Assembly (NCBI GenBank): GCA_963920575.1
Contig: OY986964.1
Span: 32,607,685-32,671,684, forward strand
Reading direction: 5' to 3'
Length of the DNA: 64,000 nucleotides
From: Narthecium ossifragum
Taxonomy: Eukaryota; Streptophyta; Magnoliopsida; Dioscoreales; Nartheciaceae
A program made the translations under genes and the position numbers. Shown here one piece after another: positions 22,601 through 32,058 of this stretch. The notes below the pieces were generated by a model. The model did not search any database and was not told where the DNA came from. It saw only the letters and a program-made list of their open reading frames with translations. Positions within the stretch are counted from its first letter, which is position 1, and every line of letters begins with the position of its first letter.

Positions 22601-24267
22601 GCCGGAGGAGCTTGCACAGACACTGAACATTCTCGAGCATGGCTTCACGAGGCCCATAGACTATACTTCCGCAAGAGAAGCAACGAAAAGACCCGTCGTC
22701 TGTCAGAAGCAGTACATGGCGGACTCGAAAGCAGTTGTGAATTTGCTGGAAGACTTCGAGAAGAGGGGGCTTGAATATCTCGACCTGATTGACGACGAGT
22801 AAGTTCTCGTTCTATACTGGTCGTTTATTTTCTTCTTATACGCGTGTTTTGTCCATTTATACACGTCATCAGTCCATTTAGACACGTCTTCTATCCATGT
22901 TATGTTTTGACATGAGTTTACACGTGTTATGTACATTTATACCCGTGTTTGGTGCATTTATACGCGTGTTAGGTTCTTTTATACACGTGTTATGTACATG
23001 TATACACGTCTATGTCCATTTAGACACGTGTGATGTCCATTTATACGCCTTCATTGAATGTTATGTTTTGGATTTTGTTTACACGTGTTATGTCCATTTA
23101 TACGCGTGTGATGTCTATTTATACGCGTATTAGGTTCATTTATACGCGTGTGATGTAAATTTATACACGTTTTAGGTTCATTTATACGCGGGGTAGATTC
23201 ATTGATACGCGTTTTAGGTTCATTTATACCCGTGTTTTGTCGATTTATACGCTTCTTGTCTTTATCTACACGCGTTATATCCATTTATACGCGTTCTATT
23301 TGATGTTATGTTTTCGTATAAGTTTGTACGTGTATTTCCAATTAGACGCGTGTGATGTCCATTTAGACGATTTATACGCTTCTAATGTGGTTTTATATGC
23401 GTATTTGTTGTGCATTTTCAGTGCCGTCGTCTATACCCATGGGATGGGCTACTGCACCCGCGGCCAGATCATGGACTTACTGAACAATAGCTCCATCGAG
23501 GGAGATGTGATCGACGCGGCTCAGGATGTCTTGGCGTATCGTTATCTACCAGCGAAGACATCCCGCCGTTGTTTTTTTTCATCTACTCGCCTCCATGTAA
23601 GTATCTTGTCAGGTTACGTCAATAAGTTCGTGCTATTTGTTTCACTAAACATCTAACGGTTTATTTCAGTATGTTGTACGTGACGAACGTCATTCGTTGC
23701 GTGATTCCCTCCTGCATTCGTGCAAAACCTTCTCCACACTTCCGATCTTGGACGTGTGGTTCATCCCATTGCACACCAGTCAGCATTGGCACTTGCTGGC
23801 AGTAGATTTATTGGGCGGGGTTTGCAGGCACTACACATCCTCTAATGCGCCAATCTACAACAAAGATGCTGAGGATATGGCTAAGTGGGTTGCACATGCG
23901 ATCCGAACTTGGCTGCCAGAGGTGCATGGTAAAGGGGAGGAGCTTGGAGGCTGGGCGATAGAGCATGTCACCGGCATACCAATGCAGCGCGGCTCGTAAG
24001 AATTGGCTTTTGTTTTCAAAGATCCTATTAGTACTCCAATTATATACTCATTAATTTTTCGTTGTCATTGGTAGACTCGACTGCGGACTTTTCGTGCTGA
24101 AATAAGAGGAAGGCATACGCGCCGGTCGTCCTTGGGACGATTTTGAGTTTAGACAATCGGACATTGCCGGCATTCGTGGACAACTTGCTTATATCTTAGT
24201 AAGTGTCGGGAACCAGAAGGCGGGCCTTTCGAATGAGCCGCCACGAGCCGCAACTTCGAAGAATTAG
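19695..24267 (+). pseudogene. PMD-like / coiled-coil / Ulp1 cysteine-protease gene of the MULE
   Basis: Likely exons: 19695-19785, 20216-21046, 21131-21373, 21591-22798, 23422-23596, 23670-23995, 24075-24267. All have GT-AG junctions that keep phase. Exon 2 resembles the plant mobile domain (GHFLGLPDVKQDNRLLDEMM, then ALTPEDVAVFLGLPLGG). Exon 4 begins with a coiled coil (RLGAQLATANAKLARAENEI) followed by acidic Ala/Glu-rich repeats (EAADEARAMEAEAAYDMR, two to three copies). The last exons give an Ulp1 core: SQHWHLLAVDL (His) and QRGSLDCGLFVLK (Gln and Cys). The usual Asp position reads HYTSS, so Asp is missing. Lesions: a one-base frame change and a TGA in exon 2 near 20735-20790, and TAA at 24105-24107 right after FVLK. 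The role of Ulp1 domains in MULEs is unknown; desumoylation or deubiquitylation-like activity is the family expectation. Confidence 0.85.
22805..23415 (+). repeat. Intronic degenerate minisatellite, CATTTATACGCGTGTTATGTC type
   Basis: The intron between the coiled-coil exon and the Ulp1 exons consists almost entirely of a ~20-22-bp unit with a palindromic core YACGCGTR or ACACGTGT and a link like TGTCCATTTA. More than 20 degenerate units are visible. Similar cores also fill 19970-20210, 24340-24620, 26060-26220 and 26880-27060, all non-coding. Confidence 0.85.
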
Positions 24268-24685
24268 ATTAGTTATTGTAAGAAACAATTTGCCTTGATC
24301 AACTTTGGGTGGTATGTAACAAACATCGTACATTTCATTCAAAGTTTACACGTGTGTATGCTGAAGATAACACGTATGTTGAATTTCACATACACGCGTC
24401 TAATAATTATACCCGTGCATCCAACATACAGTTACACACATTTTTGGAGACACGTGAGTATTCATAAGCTACACGTATGTGTCTAACAAAGACACGTATT
24501 GACTGAAAGCAATACACGTGTAACGCCAAACACGTGTAAAAACCCATCATTTTGTCGTCACACGTGTATTGCTTTCAGTCGATACGTGTATTTCTTAGAA
24601 GCATACGTGTTATTAACATTGAATGTTAACATTGACCCAAAAGGTGTGCTACGTACACTGCATCATACAATACACAGACGTAACA
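24268..24685. other. Spacer between the two convergent MULE genes
   Basis: Filled with ACACGTGT/ACGCGT-type palindromes (for example 24515-24575) and the start of the transposase 3' region. A pair of inverted segments, 'tgactgaaagcaatacacgtgtaac' (24500) and 'cacgtgtattgctttcagtcg' (24561), can form a hairpin that may serve as a bidirectional terminator. No gene is visible. Confidence 0.6.
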
Positions 24686-27590
24686 TCATGCAGCGGGCCG
24701 AGCTGGTGCTGCACCGGAAACAACTACAGGACATACGGGCGGATCGGGATGAATGGGTGCTCTATAAGTTTTCTTGTTGTGCCCAAGTACCTTACACCTC
24801 GAACATCTCCGCAATGTTCTCGACTGAGCCTCGCCTTGAGACGGCAACCTTCTCTTTCTTCTCTTCCCCTTCTTGATCACACAGTGAGGTGGATAGACGG
24901 GTGGGTCTTTTTCGCTGCCTTTTGGCCAAAACTCCTGTGACGCGGTAGGGTGGATCATGTCGGCGTAGGTCGCTCTATAATTATCGGACAGGAACCATTT
25001 CTCACAATAGTCGTATTCGGGCAGATTCCTCCACATTAGAGCGGCACAAGCATGTGGGCATGGTATTCCATGCACGTTCCATTCTTTGCACGAACAGTCA
25101 CGATTTGCTATATTCACCGCGTAGTATGCTTCACCGTATTGAACTTGGAAGTCCGTCACGCTCGATTCTGCGACTGTCATATGTCTTCCCTTTTCTTTAG
25201 CAATATTGAGCTCTTTCTCCGCCCACGGAGTCAAAGTGCTCTCCATGTGAGCCAATTCCCTGTTTCTCCTGAAGAAGTAGGACGCTACCTTACGCCGCGT
25301 TGTTTCAATCATGAATTGGATTGGTAGTGCCTTGGTCTCCTTCAACACCCCATTGAAGCTCTCGACCATATTTGTCGACAACATTTTATACCTTCATCCA
25401 CAAAAGCAGTGTGATGCCCACTTCTCCGTAGGAATGTCTTGGATATAATCAAACTGTTCTGGATACCTCTCTTTCAACTGATCCATGGTTCGTATGAAAC
25501 TTGCCTCCGTGCACGCAAGCGCGGCCGACCAGAACATGTTATACGGAAGAGAACGCCTCGGTGTGTTGATCAGGTTGCGTGACAGATGGACCATGCAGAA
25601 CCCATGTGCGGCATCGGGGAACACGTCCTCCACAGCCTTGATTATGCCCTTGTGTCGATCGGAGATGATGGTCAATGTATCAAATGGACCGATGCATTGG
25701 CGTAGTCGTACGAGGAACCAAGACCAAGAAGCCGCAGATTCTTTTTCCCCTACGGCAAACGCTATTGGGACGATGTGATTGTTGGCGTCCATTCCAATCG
25801 CAATAAATATCGTCCTTGGATATCTTCCGGTGACGAATGTCCCGTCTATCCCGATGACTGGTCGGAGATGATTTTTGAATGCATGTATGCACGCACCAAA
25901 GGCCCAGAAAATCCTCTCAAAACGCAGGCTTGAATCCAACTGGAGGGCTGTCACGGTTCTAGGATCCCTCATCATTAGCTCGCGCATATAAGGCCACAAC
26001 ATATTGAAGGAGTTCTCATATGTGCCATGTACCTGTTTAAAACCGAAAACACGTTAAATTGTTGTTCACGCGCGCGCTTTTATAGTACGTGTGTATATAA
26101 GCGACACACGCGTATAACCGAAAACACGTGTGAAGTATACGAGTCTTCAGTTCACTATACTCGTATGTTTTCTACGCATGTCATATAATATTCGTACACC
26201 CATACGTGTTTATAGCTAAATGCGTCGACCATAAGTTATATGCTCACCATAGTAAGAACTTTCACTTTTGCGCGATATGCCTTCCAGTAGGACACACGTA
26301 CGCCGTATCTATGCACAAGCTCTTCGACAATCATCTTCACGGTGTATTTGTCACATGCTGCTACTCGCGCTTTTATCTCCTCGGCGATAAAGGAGCACGT
26401 CAACTGCTTGTGTCCATGCCCAACCATAGGTCTGTTGCACGTGTGGTCCCTGACGAATACGCTTACCCGGAAAGTGGGTAGCCCATGTATTCTTCTACCA
26501 ATGAGCTTCCATGAGCAGCTAGCATGAAGACAATTTGCAAGCACCTTATCCCCCTTGCATTTCTTTAGCTTATATTCGAACCGGCGCGCTATGGCGTATC
26601 TTGCAAGCGACAGCTTAAGGGTTGCCTTGTCGGGGTACCTCTCTCCAACATATGGCTCGGGAGCATTCAAAAAGTAGTTCGCTTGAGCTTCCCGTGTTTC
26701 GAAGTTGAGAACGTACTCATCGACCTCGTCACAGTGAAACATTTCCGTTGGCTCCTCGCAGTCGCTAACGGCTACCCAGTCATTCGCAAAATATATTTCC
26801 TCGTATGGGTCATACGTGTCAACAGCAGGCCCGTCTTCATGACTGCATGTACAAGCAGTTCAAAAATCAGTACTCGTAAAACGACCAAAACATACACGTG
26901 TTCTGATTTATACGCGTGCATGAACACGTGTGTGAGCTAGTAATACACGTCAAATGCATGCAAACACGTACTCTTCTATAAATTGTGTACACGTGTGTAG
27001 TGTATAGATACTCGTCAAAATAAGTTCACACACATATATAGCTTTGTATACACATGCAGCTTATAATTATACCCGTGCTTCTATAACTTACCCATCGGCC
27101 TCTGGTGTGAGTCCGTTAATCGGCATCTCTTGGACCAGTTGAGCAAATTCTTTGTCTCCGCTGGGACATGATTCAAGAGGTGTGTTCAGATCAATACCAC
27201 CCAGTATGTGGGGAATACTTGCTGGCTGTAATGACGAGACGTCGCTGTTCGAACTGAAACCGTGTTGGATGCGTTAGAAGGCGAATAAACTACCTTATTC
27301 TTTAGTCAGCAATGGATGAGACGCATACCTCGAGTCAACCGCATCTTCTACAGTGGAGGCGAATACTCTAACGACTGAGCATGATGGTCGTGCAAGAAGA
27401 CGGAAAAGCTGGGCCATGTCATTGGCGTCGTCTAGACGGCTAAATGGTCTATATGGATCGTCGGGTATGTCGTATGTTAAGAACAACTCAACGTCAATAG
27501 GAGATTGATTGCAGAGAGCGTAGAAGTGAGCCTTCAGTTGAGCAAGAGTAAGGTCCGACCCCCCAAATAATATGGATTGCGTTCATGATT
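24686..27590 (-). pseudogene. mudrA-type MULE transposase, one in-frame stop
   Basis: Minus-strand order: N-terminal exon around 27541-27329 (LTLAQLKAHFYALCNQSPID, then DDPYRPFSRLDDANDMAQLF), exon at about 27255-27090 (GGIDLNTPLESCPSGDKEFA), and exon about 26842-26262. The last holds the DNA-binding domain (LKLSLARYAIARRFEYKLKK, then CLHASCSWKLIGR and RDHTC). The catalytic exon is about 26034-24686, with VIGIDGTFVTGRYPRTIFIA (first Asp), TIISDRHKGIIKAVED (second Asp) and the CMVHL motif. A SWIM finger follows, CSCKEWNVHGIPCPHACAAL. The C-terminal zinc knuckle has CSRCKVLGHNKKTY, with Tyr where the last Cys is expected. The frame is open except for TGA at 25394-25396, between FCG and RYKMLSTNMVESFN. 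This enzyme would cut and join the element's ends. It looks only recently inactivated. Confidence 0.88.
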
Positions 27591-27594
27591 TATA

Positions 27595-28010
27595 ACCTGT
27601 CCGTTGAAGTGGCAATGCAGCGGAATGCTTCTCATGATTGGCTTGCATGTGTGGAGAGCTCTCTCCGGTGGACTATTTTGGCGAAGAAAACTGCGACGTC
27701 CGAAGGTAGAAGAGGAGGCAGTGGAAACGGAGAACGTACGAATAAGGGAGAAGAGTGGAAAGAGAGAAGAGAAGAGAAGACAGTGGAGGCAGTGCAAAGG
27801 GAGGAGATCAGGAGGCGGTGGAAAGGGATGAGACATGAAAGAATAAGGGAGAAGACTGGAAACTTTGAAGAGAAGAGAAGCCACTTAGTGGAGAGGTTAG
27901 TGGAGAGGGAGAGGAGAAAATGGCGGGAGGAATTGCATACCCGGCGGGAGGGAGGAAGAGGAAGACGAGGCTTCGGGAAGAAGACACATCCCGTCGCATT
28001 AAATGTGACG
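27595..28010 (-). repeat. Inner diverged copy of the right terminal repeat
   Basis: Reading leftward from the right terminal repeat, a second 'cccgtcacatttaatgcgac' block restarts at about 28010, followed by the same CT-rich module ('gggatgtgtcttcttccc', 'ctccctcccgcc'), ending near the transposase N-terminus with 'tggagagctctctccggtg'. It matches 28780-28440 but is clearly older. Confidence 0.75.
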
Positions 28011-29003
28011 GGAAATTTTTGTTTTTTAATCCAAACATAACCTTACCGTTAACCGACACGTGTGGGTGGGCATTTTTTTATTGGTTTTTTTCTTTGCACT
28101 ACCCAGTAGAAACTCGCCACGTCAAACGTGTGTAATGATGTTTTTGTACACACGCATGGTCCTTCATACGCGTGCCTGTTCAGAATTCTACGCGTCCAAG
28201 GACACGCGTGTGATCTACTAATACACGTGAAATCATGTAGACCTCGTACACGTTCATAAAGTTTGTACACGCGCGTATCCTATTTAGACGCGTCAAAACA
28301 AGTTTAGACACGTATAGAGAATTTTATACACACGCAGCTTATTATTATACCCGCGCTTTCAAAACTTTTCCCCTCCGCCCCCGGTGGGAGTCCGTTCATC
28401 GTCATCTCTTCCACCGGTTGTGCTATTTCTTCGTCTCCGCTTGGACATGGTTCTCATCGCCTTGCAAGTGTGGAGACCTCTCTCCGGTGAACTATTTTGG
28501 CTAAGGTGGACAAGTGGAGGCAGTGGAAAGGGGGGGATATGAACGGCAAAAAAATCAAGGAGTGGAGAGGGAGAACAGAAGAGGAGGTAGTGGAGATAGA
28601 GGGAGAGGAGAAGATGGCCGGAGGAAAGGGAGGGGATATGAACGAATAATTGAGAAGAGTGGAGAGGATGAAGAGAAGAGGACGTAGTGGAGAGAGAGGG
28701 AGAAGGGAAGATGGCCGGAGGACCCATGCCCGGCGGGAGGGAGGAAGCCGGTTGGGGAAGAAGACACATCCCGTTGCATTTAATGCGACGGGATGGTTTT
28801 CTCTTTTTTAAGCCGATCTACATTAAATGCGCTAATGATGAGGAAAACGGGATGCATATGCATGTATGGCATGGCTGTTCATGGCATGGGAGGGAGGGGT
28901 AAAAATGGCATTTCTTCGCTTAGGGGTCCTCTGTTGCAAAGAAGCAAGGGGGGTCCGAAAGTGCCAAATCTGGACACTGGGGATCCGATTTGGCAAAAAA
29001 TTC
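28011..29003 (-). repeat. Right terminal inverted repeat of the ~11-kb MULE
   Basis: Inverted copy of 18342-19338 with roughly 98 percent identity by eye. Its inner boundary is where 'aaaaatttcc' is followed by unrelated sequence in the two arms. Confidence 0.93.
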
Positions 29004-29287
29004 TTCTACTCTACGACACACACAAGGAAGGGCGACTCCAACCGTACTAACTCTGTGCCAAGTGCTAAGGCTTGCCAAGGACCCCTAGGGTTCCAGCTGT
29101 AGTCACCCAATCGAACTAGGCCCACACTGGTCGCCACTGCGGGCAGGAACAGACACTGCCTGGGCTGGACTTACTCCGACGGCCCCTGGGCTGGGCTTAC
29201 TCCGACGGCCCCTGGGTTGGGCTTACTCCGACGGCCCCTGGGCTGGGCTTACTCCGACGGCCCCTGGGCTGGGCTTACTCCGACGGT
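29004..29287 (-). repeat. Inverted copy of the MULE's left host flank at its right end
   Basis: Starts with TTCTACTCTA, the reverse complement of the target duplication TAGAGTAGAA. It continues as the reverse complement of 18331 back to about 18100 of LTR copy B, nearly base for base. It ends in five 26-bp units and then joins 'ggtccgatttagc', a second terminus of the MULE. It therefore lies between the inner (28985-29003) and outer (29288-29306) right termini. Confidence 0.92.
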
Positions 29288-29696
29288 CCGATTTAGCAAA
29301 AAATTCTAGAGTAGAACCCTACTGAGCTTTTTGCCCATTCTTACCTGGACCACGGTGTTTGTAGGTACATGTACCAGCTCTTCCCCTGTGGCTCCCCGGT
29401 ATTCGTCCTGCGGTAGCGCGTCGCCCGCCGAGCATGTTTGAGGGCCAGGACGGCTTTGTCTGTGCGTTTGCGGAGACTCCAGAAGATGTAATCTCTTTTT
29501 GATAATTGTACATGTAACTCTGATGTTTATAACGTTTTGTTATAGTTAATGTTAACTTTACTTCCGCCTTTTGTTTATTGTAACTGTCTCCGCTGTTGGT
29601 TGTCAGTAGATGTAGGTTTCCCCCTCGTGTCCCGGTCCGGGATGGGTTTTCTGGGCAGGGACGCGACATCTCTCCTTAGTAGAGGTTGTGATTTTC

Positions 29697-30112
29697 CGGG
29701 GTCGACGGGGTCGGGCTTCTCCGCGGTTGCTGAGGTCGGGCTTCTCCGAGGTCGCCGAGTACGCCGAGGTCGGGCTTCTCCGCGGTTGCTGAGGTTGGGC
29801 TTCTCCGGGGTCGCCGAGTACGCCAAGGGTCGGAGCTTTACTTCGGATGTCGAAGTCGAGGTCGTCAGAGCTTCACTTCTGATGTCGAGGCCAAGATCGC
29901 CGAGGACTCCAACGTCGCCGAGGTCGGGCTCCTCCGAGGTTGCCGAGGTCGTCGAGGACTCCGAGGTTGCAGAGGTCGCTAGGGTCTGGCTTCTCCGGGG
30001 TCGCCGAGTATACCAAGGGTCGGAGCTTCACCTCGGATGTCGAAGCTGAGGTAGTCGGAGACTCCAATATCGCCGAGGTCGGGTTCCGTCCGGATGCCGA
30101 AGGGTACTACTC
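29697..30112 (+). repeat. GC-rich tandem and nested repeats in the Pack-MULE interior
   Basis: Short units of the type GAGGTCGGGCTTCTCCG repeat at 29705-29815. A larger unit ('gggtcgccgagta-gccaagggtcggagctt-acttcggatgtcgaag') occurs at 29808-29870 and again at 29998-30060. Open frames here are by-products of the repeats. Confidence 0.75.
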
Positions 30113-30194
30113 CACCCAGATCTCGCGTTTTGCAGCGTCGTCGGAGTTCCTCCACACCTTTTCCTCTGTTCTCATAGTAGAGTTCCACCAGCGT

Positions 30195-30383
30195 CTTCAT
30201 CCTTCTCGCCATTGACCTCGCCATGGCCTCCACTGCCGCCGTGAACGCCCCGTACCTTGGGCGCATCGTCTCCACCAACGTCGTCGTCACCGCCACGATG
30301 CCCTCGCCGCCCTGGATTAGGTGGTTCGCCGCCTCCCAGCGACACAGGAACGCCCCACGGGCGTTTATCTGGAAGGACCCCAT
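30195..30383 (-). pseudogene. Captured fragment of a short-chain dehydrogenase (aldehyde reductase-like)
   Basis: The minus strand reads QINARGAFLCRWEAANHLIQ, then GIVAVTTTLVETMRPRYGAF and TAAVEAMARSMA. This is the SDR segment with NxxGAF, the Ser-containing strand and the YxxxK helix, as in plant NADPH-dependent aldehyde reductase-like proteins. Two residues, including the catalytic Lys of YGAYxASKAAVEAM, are missing (YGAFTAAVEAM). Only about 62 codons are present, and downstream reading leaves the family, so it is a non-functional capture in the Pack-MULE. Confidence 0.82.
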
Positions 30384-30740
30384 TCCTCTACGGCGGTGGT
30401 GGCGATCGGGGGTTACTTGGGGTCGAGGACACCGGTGCTGTGGACGAGGATGGATCCGTAGTTTTAAGAGGCTCTGTTCCTCTTAAGCTCTGTTCTTTCT
30501 CCCACGGCTTCTTTGTTTCATCCACCAACTGGACCGGATGCTCGATAGAGACTCTGCAGTGTCCGCATCGGCGTCCTCCCGGGTCATCTGAGGGCTCCCA
30601 CCATCAGCAACTCTACTGAAGTCTCGAGAAGTTACGAAATCCGATGAGTTTGAGTCAAATTTTTAATGAGCCACTGTGGTTGGAACCAGCATGCATGCTA
30701 CGTTCCTGCATGGACGTAGCATGCTCGAGTTGATGCAGGT

Positions 30741-31000
30741 ATGTTTGGAGCCGACGTAGTCGTCAGTGTTGTCGATGTAGTCATCATCCTCGGCATCGCC
30801 ATTGACCTCGTCGATGCCGCCGTCGTTGAAGTTGTCGATGTCGTCGTCGTCGTTGTCGACGCCACCATCGTCGTCGTTGATGACGTCGATTTTGTTGAAG
30901 TCTTCGATGATGCCATCACCATCGTTGTTGCCACCGTTGCTGAAGTCGTTGATGCCGTCATTGTCGACGCCAGCGTTGTTGACACCGTCGATGCTTTCAC
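30741..31000 (+). repeat. GTC/GTT-type low-complexity tract
   Basis: Dominated by GTCGTC, GTTGTC and GATGTC triplets, giving Val/Asp-rich or Ser/Thr-rich frames on either strand. No domain is recognisable. The rest of 31000-31240 is unrecognised Pack-MULE interior. Confidence 0.7.
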
Positions 31001-31460
31001 CCTTGGTCTACTGCCCCCCGATCCGGCCGGGGATGAATCTTCTCGGGATGCATTGGTCCATGTGGCAGCAAGAAGCCGAGAGTGTTGCGTGTTGGAGTAG
31101 TAGGGTCCAGGATGCATGGGGGGAAGCAAGGTGCATGCTGAGGTGTGCCGGATCTAGCCACGGCCGGCGAGGGGTGCATCAATGACCTGAACGGAGTAGC
31201 GGGAGCAGGCGACAGTGTCGAGTACCACTCATACTCAGTATTTTAATGCACCCAAGGAGAGATGCCAAGGAGAGAGATAGAGAGCTGCTATCATACACCC
31301 AAGTGCATTAAATGCAATGAACGTGGTGTCGTTGAAGGGTATTTTTGTCTTAAAAAGTCAAAATTGGCCTAGTATTAGTATGTAAACGAAACTGAAAACA
31401 GATTGATTTCGTAAAATTAATAAAAAAGTGAATTTAAAATGTAAAATACTCCATCAATCA

Positions 31461-32058
31461 CGTTCCAATACCTAATTCGTCCTACTTTCCCATCTCCAGC
31501 CCGTACCGTGACTCTCCCACACTAATCGATGATTACGTCGTGTCGCACCATGAAGTCTCGTAGGACAATATCAATCCACCGTAGCTTTTGCCTTGAGATT
31601 CGTGCCAGATACTTTCGAGCAGTGGATGGGGTGTCCCACGCGGCGGTTTTCTGTCAGGAACGTCCTACACCAGGACCTACAACATAAAGCAGACCACCCA
31701 GTCTGTCTACTCAGCTAAAGCCTAAAACTGTCCCCAAATAAAAAAAAAAAAAAAAAAAAAAAAAGGAGTAAAAAAAGGAAGGAAGAAAGAGACCCGAGAG
31801 CATTGAGCAAAGAGGAAAAAAAGAGAATTAGGGAAAGAAAACCAACATAAAAGCCGTGGAAAAATATGGAAAAGGGTCAATAAGGACAAAGAGCCCATTA
31901 CTCTTCTCTTTTACTGTTAGGCACCAAAGAGAGAGCACAAAGAAACAAGAACACCATCCAGATCTACCACACTCTCTGTTCTTCCTCATAAAAATTCCAT
32001 CCTTTTCTTCTCCTCTCTCTTCTCCATGTGAAAGATTCCTCTTTCTTCATCTCCTTCG
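31461..32058 (+). promoter_or_regulatory. Upstream region and 5' leader of the SPP-like gene
   Basis: About 600 bp remain between the Pack-MULE and the start codon. There is a run of A at about 31740-31764, an AG-rich tract to 31830, and a CT-rich stretch (31995-32024) of the kind common in plant leaders. No clear TATA box at a convincing distance is visible. The nested transposons probably displaced more distal promoter DNA by 17.7 kb. Confidence 0.55.
32026..32031 (+). promoter_or_regulatory. Minimal upstream ORF, AUG-UGA
   Basis: ATGTGA lies 27 bases before the main ATG (32059). An AUG directly followed by a stop is known in plants, for example the AUG-UAA uORFs of the boron transporter gene NIP5;1, to stall ribosomes and control translation. 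It should be within the leader because it is so close to the main start, but the transcription start is not shown by the sequence. Confidence 0.6.

Larger units (their letters stand above)
18342..29306. mobile_element. ~11-kb Mutator-like element with PMD/Ulp1 gene and transposase
   Basis: Left terminus GAATTTTTTGCCAAATCGG (18342-18360). The outermost right terminus is CCGATTTAGCAAAAAATTC (29288-29306). A perfect 10-bp duplication TAGAGTAGAA lies at 18332-18341 and 29307-29316 within LTR copy B. Long terminal inverted repeats of about 1 kb (18342-19338 and 28011-29003) are nearly identical, so the insertion is fairly recent. Between them lie a + strand PMD/coiled-coil/Ulp1 gene and a convergent - strand mudrA-type transposase. 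Both carry a few lesions. The layout matches the known class of plant MULEs that carry an Ulp1 protease gene ('KI-MULE'/Kaonashi type). At the right end an extra inverted segment (29004-29287) separates two copies of the terminus. Confidence 0.93.
13989..29668 (+). mobile_element. Solo LTR of family 1 (copy B), split by two nested elements
   Basis: Starts TGTGAGGACC at 13989 and ends GGGACGCGACA at 29658-29668. A 5-bp duplication TCTCT lies at 13984-13988 and 29669-29673. The LTR is interrupted by an antiparallel LTR (14517-16839) and by the ~11-kb MULE (18342-29306). Without them it is about 2.4 kb, like copies C and D. Continuity is shown by 'ggagcttgaag' then 'gctcgttgg' across the first insertion and by 'gtagagtagaaccctactgagc' across the second, both as in copy A. 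No internal retrotransposon region is present. Confidence 0.9.
13789..31451. mobile_element. Pack-MULE with SDR gene fragment, enlarged by nested insertions
   Basis: Terminal repeats of about 200 bp: GAGTATTTTACATTTTAAAT at 13789-13808 pairs with the reverse complement of 31432-31451, and similarity runs to 13988 and 31240. A perfect 9-bp duplication CATCAATCA lies at 13780-13788 and 31452-31460. A solo LTR (13989-29668) splits the left terminal repeat. The element itself is only about 2 kb: the left repeat plus 29669-31451, with GC-rich captured DNA including a short-chain dehydrogenase piece. It sits about 0.6 kb upstream of the start codon of the protease gene at 32059. Confidence 0.9.

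Noticed and set aside
30698..31185. Val/Asp-rich and Thr/Ser-rich frames of 119-143 codons
   Set aside because: Translation of GTC/GTT triplet repeats; no start context and no homologous family.
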